Source: Caenorhabditis remanei (Eukaryota > Nematoda > Chromadorea > Rhabditida > Rhabditidae). Taken from it: a stretch of DNA of 64,000 bases. Positions 58,270-64,000 of the stretch are shown piece after piece. Both the position numbers and the translations under genes were made by a program. Within the stretch, counting starts at the first letter, position 1, and each line of letters starts with the position of its first letter. The stretch covers positions 12,152,001 through 12,216,000 of the forward strand of contig NC_071329.1 of assembly GCF_010183535.1 (NCBI RefSeq). The letters are read 5' to 3'. The notes beneath the pieces are model-generated. The model was given only the letters and a program-made list of their open reading frames with translations, did no database searches and was not told the origin of the DNA.

Positions 58270-59899
58270 ATGGGAACGGTATGTAAAGGTGAGTCCGATT
58301 TTTCATCGAAATCATATGATTCTTTTCTCAGATAATAGTGAGAATCAAGTCACTGAAGCCGTTGAACTGAGAACTGGATACCGCATCCTGGACTATAAAG
58401 TTGTCCGATTCATTGCGAGAGGAGCATTCGGAGCAGTTTATCAGGTGATCTTTTCAGAGGAATTCATCTCTTTTTAGAAGAAGTGAGTAATTTCTATTAG
58501 TGCAAAAGCACTTTCTTCCATGCTCCATATCTTTTACGCGCGTCACCATGGAGAAAAATGTAGCGTTTGCGTCGACACACTTTGCACACTAGCATAAATA
58601 TTTCAGTCGAATCCAACAATGTATTCCTGAATCTTCCCTATTTGCTGTCCCTATTTCAATTCTCAAGTTACAGAAGAAATCAGGGAAAATCAACAAAAGT
58701 TCATTTTTCCAGATTCTTCTGTGCCTGGAGATATTGAAAACATTTTTTTAAAAACGGATTGAAAATATTTTTGTTCCAAAAAACTCTGAAACTAACTAGA
58801 ATTCCAGGTCGATCATATAAACACTCTTCCGTTCGCTCTGAAACTAGAGAGTAACAATGCGGAGACAAGAAATCTGAAAATGGAAGCTGTTGTTTTGAGG
58901 TTGTTTCCTCTCTCAAAATCACCGATAATCCCATTTCAGAACCCTTTTACCACTTCGTTCTCCCTACTTCTGTCGTCTTTTCTTTTGTGGAAAAACGGAA
59001 AAGTTCAACTTTATCATCATGACTCTTGTTGGGAAGAATCTGAATGAATTACGGTCGAATTGTCCGAAGCAGAGATTCTCTCGCTCTTCAGGTCTTCAGA
59101 TTGGTATTCAGATGGTCGATGTTGTTCAACAACTCCATTCTGTCGGGTATTTTCAAACTATATTCTTCTTTTTGGATTCAGAAATATTCAATTCAGATTC
59201 ATTCACCGTGACATCAAACCAGCCAACTTCTGTATGAGTCTAGAGAATCCACGTCAACTCGTTATGGTTGATTTCGGAATGTGTCGGAAATACGTGAATG
59301 ACGGAGGAGAATTGAGACATCCTAGATGGTATGTGACTGGATTGAAAGGAACTGTTCGGTATGCTCCGCTTGCTGCTCACCATGGAAGAGACTCGGCACG
59401 GAAGGACGATTTGGAATCTCTCTTTTATGTTTTGGTAATGAAAACAATGAGACGGTGTTGGCGATTCAAATTGTTTCAGGTTGAACTGTTAGTTGGAACT
59501 CTTCCTTGGATGACAATGGATGATCCAGTACACGTGGAACATTCAAAACAAGTGGCAAGAACAGTTGGTAAGACAACAGACTGGAAAAAGAATCACTCTC
59601 AAAAAGCACTTTTCAGGTCTTCGTGATTTTCTGTCTGGATGCTCCAAACAACTCGTTCATATTCTTTTGTACATTGACAATCTTCGTTTCTACGATGCAC
59701 CGGATTATGCTATGATTCGAGGACTTCTCCAGTAAATCTCTACAATTTCTCGATTCGTATTCTGATTTTTGATTTCAGTTCTGCACTTGAGAGCTATCCA
59801 CATGACACAGCTTTCGAATGGGAAGAAGAAATGAGAAGTGAGAGAAGAAAATCAGAGTATTTGAGATCAAAAGAGGAAGTTGAATTGGAAGATGGATGA
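58270..59899 (+). CDS. Casein-kinase-1 superfamily protein kinase (nematode-expanded type)
   Basis: About 330 residues, a kinase domain with a short tail. The first exon is tiny (MGTVCK). The glycine loop is FIARGAFGAVYQV, the ATP lysine is in LPFALKLES, the catalytic loop is FIHRDIKPANFC, and the magnesium loop is MVDFGMCRKYV, all intact. The order and YVTGLKGTVRYAPLAAHHGR mark the CK1/TTBK branch, and KDDLESLFYVLVELLVGTLP WM is typical of it. A 363-base intron after the glycine loop (58445-58807) is the longest. The tail is charged (RRKSEYLRSKEEVELEDG), stop TGA 59897-59899. Such kinases are numerous in worms and many are expressed in the male germ line, but nothing here shows where this one acts. 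Confidence 0.88.
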
Positions 59900-60041
59900 C
59901 GATGAACCTATTGAATTTTTAGAATAAAAGAGTTCTTTGAATTCAAAAAATACAGAAATTAAATATTTTTATTGCCACTACTGGTGTTGATCTCTCACAG
60001 AAAAAAAGAGAGTCGTACTACGCGATTGTAGAGAATTATTC

Positions 60042-60880
60042 TTATCCGACAGTGCAATAACCGCATGTTCTTGGGCACTGTTGTCTCATCAAAGTGAGGT
60101 AAACTGAGTTATTGCAGAGACCAGCTCTAGCTGGGCAATCACTGGTTCCCGTGCTTGGATTAGTCAAGTCAGCGCATGTGGTCGTGGTACGAGTAGTAGT
60201 GACCACAGTTCCAGTACCTGGAATCAGAAAAAGTCAGTGAATGTTTAGTCGCAGAATGGGTTTACAGTATCCACAGGTTCTTGGGCATTGTTGTCTCATC
60301 AAAGTGAGGTAGGCGGAGTTGAAACAGTATCCTGACATTCTTGCGCAGTCACTTGTTCCCGTTGAAGGATTCGTCAAATCAACGCAAGTTGTGGATGTAG
60401 CAGTGGTTGTGGCAGTTGCGGTACCTGAAAGCATGCGCCAATTTTGAGAAGTTCTCTTTGATTGGCTCCCCCAACTTACAGTATCCACAAGTTCTTGGGC
60501 ACTGTTGTCTCATCAAAGTGAGGTAGACGGAGTTGAAACAGTATCCTGCCATTCTTGTGCAATCACTTGTTCCAGTAGAAGGATTTGTCAAATCAACACA
60601 AGTTGTAGTGGTGACACCAGTTCTAGTTGTGGTGACAGCGGCGGCGGTTGTGGTTGTGGTTGTTGTGATGGCTGAAAATGTATAATGTGAAAAACAAACC
60701 AGACAAAAAGAAATTCTCACTGAAAAGGTCTCCATTTGGACAGCATCCCTGTCCTGGAATAATTGTAGTTCCTGGTGGACAACTTCCATTGAGATCTGGA
60801 AGTGGAGCTGAATTACAGCCAAGATTTTGTTGAATTGAGACGCCAATAGCAGTGGCAATAACTAAAAGTTGGAACATCAT
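60042..60880 (-). CDS. Secreted protein with three ShKT domains and Thr-rich linkers
   Basis: Signal peptide MMFQLLVIATAIGVS (ATG 60880, or 60877). A first cysteine-containing segment (LGCNSAPLPDLNGSCPPGTT, GQGCCPNGD) precedes three near-identical modules, each a Thr-rich linker (TTTTTTTAAAVTTTRTGVTT, or RTTTTC) followed by CVDLTNPSTGTSDC and SVYLTLMRQQCPRTCGYC, the six-cysteine ShKT domain. Each module is encoded by its own exon: about 60476-60672, 60265-60421 and 60042-60218. It ends GYCTVG at TAA 60042-60044. The high identity between modules suggests recent exon duplication or conversion. ShKT proteins of this type are common secreted or cuticle-associated products in nematodes. No specific target can be inferred. 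Confidence 0.85.
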
Positions 60881-61241
60881 AGTGTTTCTGAAAGAATGAA
60901 AAATCAGGAATGATTTGAAATGAAAACGTTGTCAACTATACAGTAATCTGCAGATGTACACAACTGTGAACGAGTGGCCTTTTAAACCAAACTCAAGCAA
61001 ACATAACACTTTGCTAGTTTTTCATGTTTGAGCAGCGAATGATAGTTTTGAAACGATGAAAAATGAGCATCTGTATCAACACATATTCAGTGGGAGTTTA
61101 TTCGAAATTCGAGCAAAGTTTGGAGCACAAATTCCTGATGTACTTGTTGGGAAAAAAGGAAACGATTGAAAATAATAAGAATGTTTCTTTGGTTCGCTAT
61201 GAGGACTACATGTTGAAAAATCACGAGAATCGAATCCAGAT
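60881..61241. other. Intergenic spacer between the ShKT gene and its dead copy
   Basis: No gene. The part at 61165-61241 is repeated at the right edge of the window (see the repeat entry). Confidence 0.6.
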
Positions 61242-61265
61242 TCAGGTGCAATATCCACAAGTCTT
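61165..61265. repeat. Copy 1 of a duplicated segment covering a ShKT gene end
   Basis: About 100 bases here match 63899-64000 in the same orientation with few differences (TGAAAATAATAAGAATGTTT, GAGGACTACATGTT, CCAGATTCAGGTGCAATATC). The match includes the last codons of a ShKT module on the minus strand and its 3' flank. Confidence 0.9.
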
Positions 61266-61590
61266 TGGACACTGTTGTTTCATCAAAGTCAAATAAGCAG
61301 AGTTGGTACAGTAGCCAGTTTATGAATTGACGAGATCGGCACAAGTGGAAGATGACGACGAAGAGGATGAAGAGGAGGAGGATGTGCCTGGAAATAAAGA
61401 AATGTCTGCTTTCTGTAATTATCTCTACTTGAGTTGGCCAAGTCAACGCATGTGGTTGTGGAACGAGTAGTTGTGACAACTGTTCCTGTCCTTGGAATCC
61501 GCAAGTTCTTGCGCATTGTTTTCTCATCAGATATGTTTGGTTGGTACAGAGACAAGCTCTAGATGGGCAGTCACTTGTTGAAGTATGTTC
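61242..61590 (-). pseudogene. Broken ShKT-domain gene
   Basis: Pieces of two ShKT modules are readable. One has CTNQTYLMRKQCARTCGF near 61500-61560, then a Thr-rich linker and CVDLANSS in another frame with no intron between them. The second has ADLVNS followed directly by an in-frame TAA, then GYCTNSAYLTLMKQQCPKTC to TGA 61242-61244. A frame shift, an internal stop and the loss of the middle of both modules show that it is not functional. It derives from the gene at 60042-60880 or a common ancestor. Confidence 0.85.
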
Positions 61591-62015
61591 CAGCTGAAGA
61601 TCTTATTAATACTTTCTGACACTGATTCTCGGCTGGAAACTCGTTCTCATTAGGTCCTACTCGGAATCTTCTTCATTAGGGAATATCTATTAGCTCTGAA
61701 ACTAATTGACACAAATTTAATCTGCTGTATTCATTCCCTATTTGCGAGAGTCACCATCTGTCACCCTGGGATCTCTCAAGCTCTCCAGAGTCCGAGCCGT
61801 AAAAAATCGAATCGATCTCTCAGTTTTTCGTCAGCATCATGCGCTATCATTTCAAAAATCAATAGAGTTGCCCATAAAACTTTATTAAAAGAAACAACGA
61901 CTGAAAAAACTGAGCAAAAAATAAATTCATATAAATATTCCAAGTGATAATAAAAAATTATATAAACATTTAATAATGTATCATCAAGATCCACATCTCA
62001 ATCTGACAAATCCAG
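61591..62015. other. Intergenic, no supported feature
   Basis: AT-rich spacer upstream of the dead ShKT copy and downstream of the DUF3557 gene. Confidence 0.5.
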
Positions 62016-63548
62016 TCAAGCAGGCACAACTTTCATAATGAGAAGCCATTTCTTGTGCTCTTGATGTCTTGGATCAGTTTTGTAAAAGATTCTGAGCTTG
62101 GAGCCGTTTCCCATTGCGATAGAAGCACTGCTGAAAAAACGTTTCGATTAAACTTTGACAGAAACATGAATCCAAAGCGTACCTCTTTTTTGTTCTTCCA
62201 TTAAACTTTTCCCTAACTTGATTCAGTAGGTTCTTGATTCGTTCTTCTTGAAAAATTTTGAACGATCGATAGGTGCCAATAGGGAATACTTCTGTGACAA
62301 TATTTTCAGCAAAAGCTAGAAGCTCCTCATTAGAGAAATCTCGAGACCAACTGTATTTGAAGCACACAGCTGTGTTTTTCAAATTCAATAGATCAGTGAT
62401 ATCATCTGGTAACTCTCCTTCCAGAATAAGCTGTCGGGCACTTGTTAAAGTGGAGTGTGCAAAATGATCGGCTTCGTAACAAGAACCGTGAATGATGAGT
62501 GAAGCAAGAGGATAACTTGATTCATCGATCAAATTTTTCAGAGCTTCGAGTCGTTTAATTCGTTTTTCTCCAAGTCTCAGATTTCGTATTCGGATATTCA
62601 ATCCTTCTGGAATTCGGAGCACGAAGTTTATATTATTGAGGGAAAACTTGTTAACTTGAACTATCGAGTTCCGGCCTCCAAACAATTTCCCACACAATTT
62701 TCTCATTGCTTCGTGCAACTTGAATGTGTACGGATACCGCTCGATTCGTTTTTCCTGGCCGTCTTCACTTTGAATTGTGAGCTGAATGAGAGGTATGAAA
62801 GGGAGGGCTTTATTGTTTTGTCTGCAGTCGAAAGGTTGAAGACAGTAGCGCAACTTAGTAATGAATGTTTTTAGTGTGCAAGTTGACATTTCCTTGAGAT
62901 CGGCAAGTTTCAGTTCTAGTGCCTCCGGAGTCAGTTCTTGGATAATTGGACCACGCATTGCTATCAATTCGTCGTCAGTGAACACGATGGTCATCATTGG
63001 AAATGGAAATCCTTGCCCTCCTTCCGGACGTCTTGCCAATGCGATTTGATAAATCTCCAAATGCCTCTCATAGAAACGTCTCAATCTCTCATTTCTTTGC
63101 TCGGATGCCCAAGGAAACGTAGGAGGAGAAGGCATAAAATGGTTGTTTACATCATTCATGTCATCAAAAACAACTTCTCCTGGGGCTACGTCAGTCCTAT
63201 TAAATGGAACTCGAAAGCCGTACTGATCGAGATCATCTAACAAGGAACCATCATTGTTCTCTCTTTGGAAGGGATCGAGAATTTTTTCACCTTGATGGAA
63301 GTCTCTATAGATGCTCAGAAAATAAGAAGTTTTGTTGACTCTAAATCCGAGATCAGCAAAATCAATATACCTAATTCGGAGAGGTACAGCTTTTTCCGCG
63401 AAAAAAATGTCTGGTATGCTTTTGGATAGGCAAAATCTGAAAAAAGCACGTAACACACATTTGTGGAGGAGTGAATTTACCTTTTGTTAGCGTCCATATA
63501 TTGTAGAACAGTTCTTAGACTATCATACTGCAACCGTGTGAAAGACAT
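62016..63548 (-). CDS. DUF3557-family protein (nematode-specific)
   Basis: Start ATG 63548 (MSFTRLQYDSLRTVLQYMDA), exon 1 to 63482, then a long exon from about 63433. The beginning, with RFCLSKSIPDIFFAEKAVPL and RIRYIDFADLGFRVNKTSYF, is the usual F-box-like opening of DUF3557 proteins (one-line pattern: LRTVLQYMDANKR...IP...E...P). A final intron, GTACGC...TTTTTTCAG at about 62135-62188, joins TKKRS to SASIAMGNGSKLRIFYKTD and WLLIMKVVPA, stop TGA 62016-62018. This is the beta-strand ending common in the family. Without that splice the frame stops at 62074 after LQAQNLLQN. About 475 residues. Function unknown. The family is large and varies greatly in copy number between worm species. Confidence 0.8.
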
Positions 63549-63975
63549 AATGCTTGCAGAATAGGGTAGACAAGGAAAACACTGAAGACAATAATCGATA
63601 TCGCCGGATGAGGGGAAAAAGAGAGAAGAACAGCGTCAAGTGAGCAGAGTCGGTAGGATGTGTGTATATGGTTAGACAAATAGTAATGGAGGTAATCTAT
63701 TTAATTGGAGAGTACTGGTTGTCACGTTCATTAGGGTGGCAATGCAAATCATATACATATGTAGATTCTTGTTGCAGAGTATTAGCACGTCATTATTCAT
63801 GATTTGGTTCGAATGACTGTAACTGGCTATAGAATCGCTTTTGAAACATTTTGAAATTCTTTACCGGATTTTCTTCCAGCCGGAAATAAGAGAAAACTAT
63901 TGAAAATAATAAGAATGTTTATTGGATCACTAGAGGACTACATGTTAAAAAATCTCACGAGAATTGAATCCAGAT
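63549..63975. other. Intergenic, no supported feature
   Basis: Promoter side of the DUF3557 gene. The last part is the 3' flank of the next ShKT gene. Confidence 0.5.
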
Positions 63976-64000
63976 TCAGGTGCAATATCCACAAGTCTTC
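63899..64000. repeat. Copy 2 of the duplicated ShKT gene-end segment
   Basis: Same orientation and near-identical to 61165-61265. Confidence 0.9.
63976..64000 (-). CDS. Last codons of another ShKT-domain gene (runs off the right edge)
   Basis: The minus strand reads KTCGYCT followed by TGA at 63976-63978, the standard end of a ShKT module as in the neighbouring copies. Everything else lies outside the window, so it may be intact or dead. Confidence 0.6.

Noticed and set aside
1..64000. CRISPR arrays, bacterial operons, phage or viral genes
   Set aside because: None seen. The sequence is intron-rich nematode DNA throughout.

Overview
The window is nuclear DNA of a nematode of the genus Caenorhabditis, most likely not C. 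elegans itself. The genes have many exons and short introns (about 45-50 nt) with GTAAGT/GTGAGT donors and TTTCAG acceptors. Several start codons sit directly behind a TTTCAG-type spliced-leader acceptor. The products include a dpy-2/dpy-10 cuticle-collagen pair, insulin-like peptides, transthyretin-like, DUF3557 and ShKT proteins. All gene names rest on protein motifs and family knowledge recalled without a database search. Exon coordinates were read by eye.

Layout. 1-4810 (-): 5' part of the BIG-type Arf-GEF agef-1, cut by the left edge. 6070-7213 (+): small secreted orphan. 7345-10981 (-): array of von Willebrand A-like genes and remnants, with a class II tRNA-like element at 8116-8198. 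11596-13215 (+): truncated, frame-shifted ect-2-like RhoGEF copy. 13860-16425 (-): rapsyn rpy-1. 16426-21216: gene-poor. 21217-22433 (-) and 24652-26014 (+): dpy-10 and dpy-2, head to head, with a lysine-rich reading frame overlapping dpy-10 exon 1. 26863-27571 (+): four-helix membrane protein. 27721-29689 (-): CPEB protein, probably cpb-2. 30210-31637 (+): tetraspanin. 31900-35056 (-): membrane-anchored orphan with a 2-kb first intron. 35057-42735: gene-poor, with two palindromic transposons and a 21-bp C tract. 42736-43298 (+): transthyretin-like secreted protein. 43384-45110 (-): Core-2/I-branching-type glycosyltransferase.

46068-55242 (+): a run of five co-oriented genes that looks like an operon: ATP6AP2-like V-ATPase accessory protein, mrps-18C, a TARBP1/Trm3 tRNA 2'-O-ribose methyltransferase, an exosome RNase PH subunit (RRP43/exos-8-like), and a helical orphan. 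A palindromic transposon with a perfect 8-bp target duplication lies between the third and fourth genes. 55745-57255: three insulin-like peptide genes. 58270-59899 (+): casein-kinase-1-family kinase. 60042-64000 (-): a three-domain ShKT protein, a dead ShKT copy, a DUF3557 gene, and the last codons of another ShKT gene at the right edge.

The window mixes conserved core genes (vesicle traffic, synapse, cuticle, translation, RNA decay) with fast-evolving secreted families. Most of the decay and duplication lies in two places: the VWA/ect-2-like block at 7-13 kb and the ShKT block at 60-64 kb. I found no clearly undescribed multi-gene system. The points most worth checking are the reading frame overlapping dpy-10, the ect-2-like fragment, the transposon inside the probable operon, and the VWA and ShKT arrays in decay.
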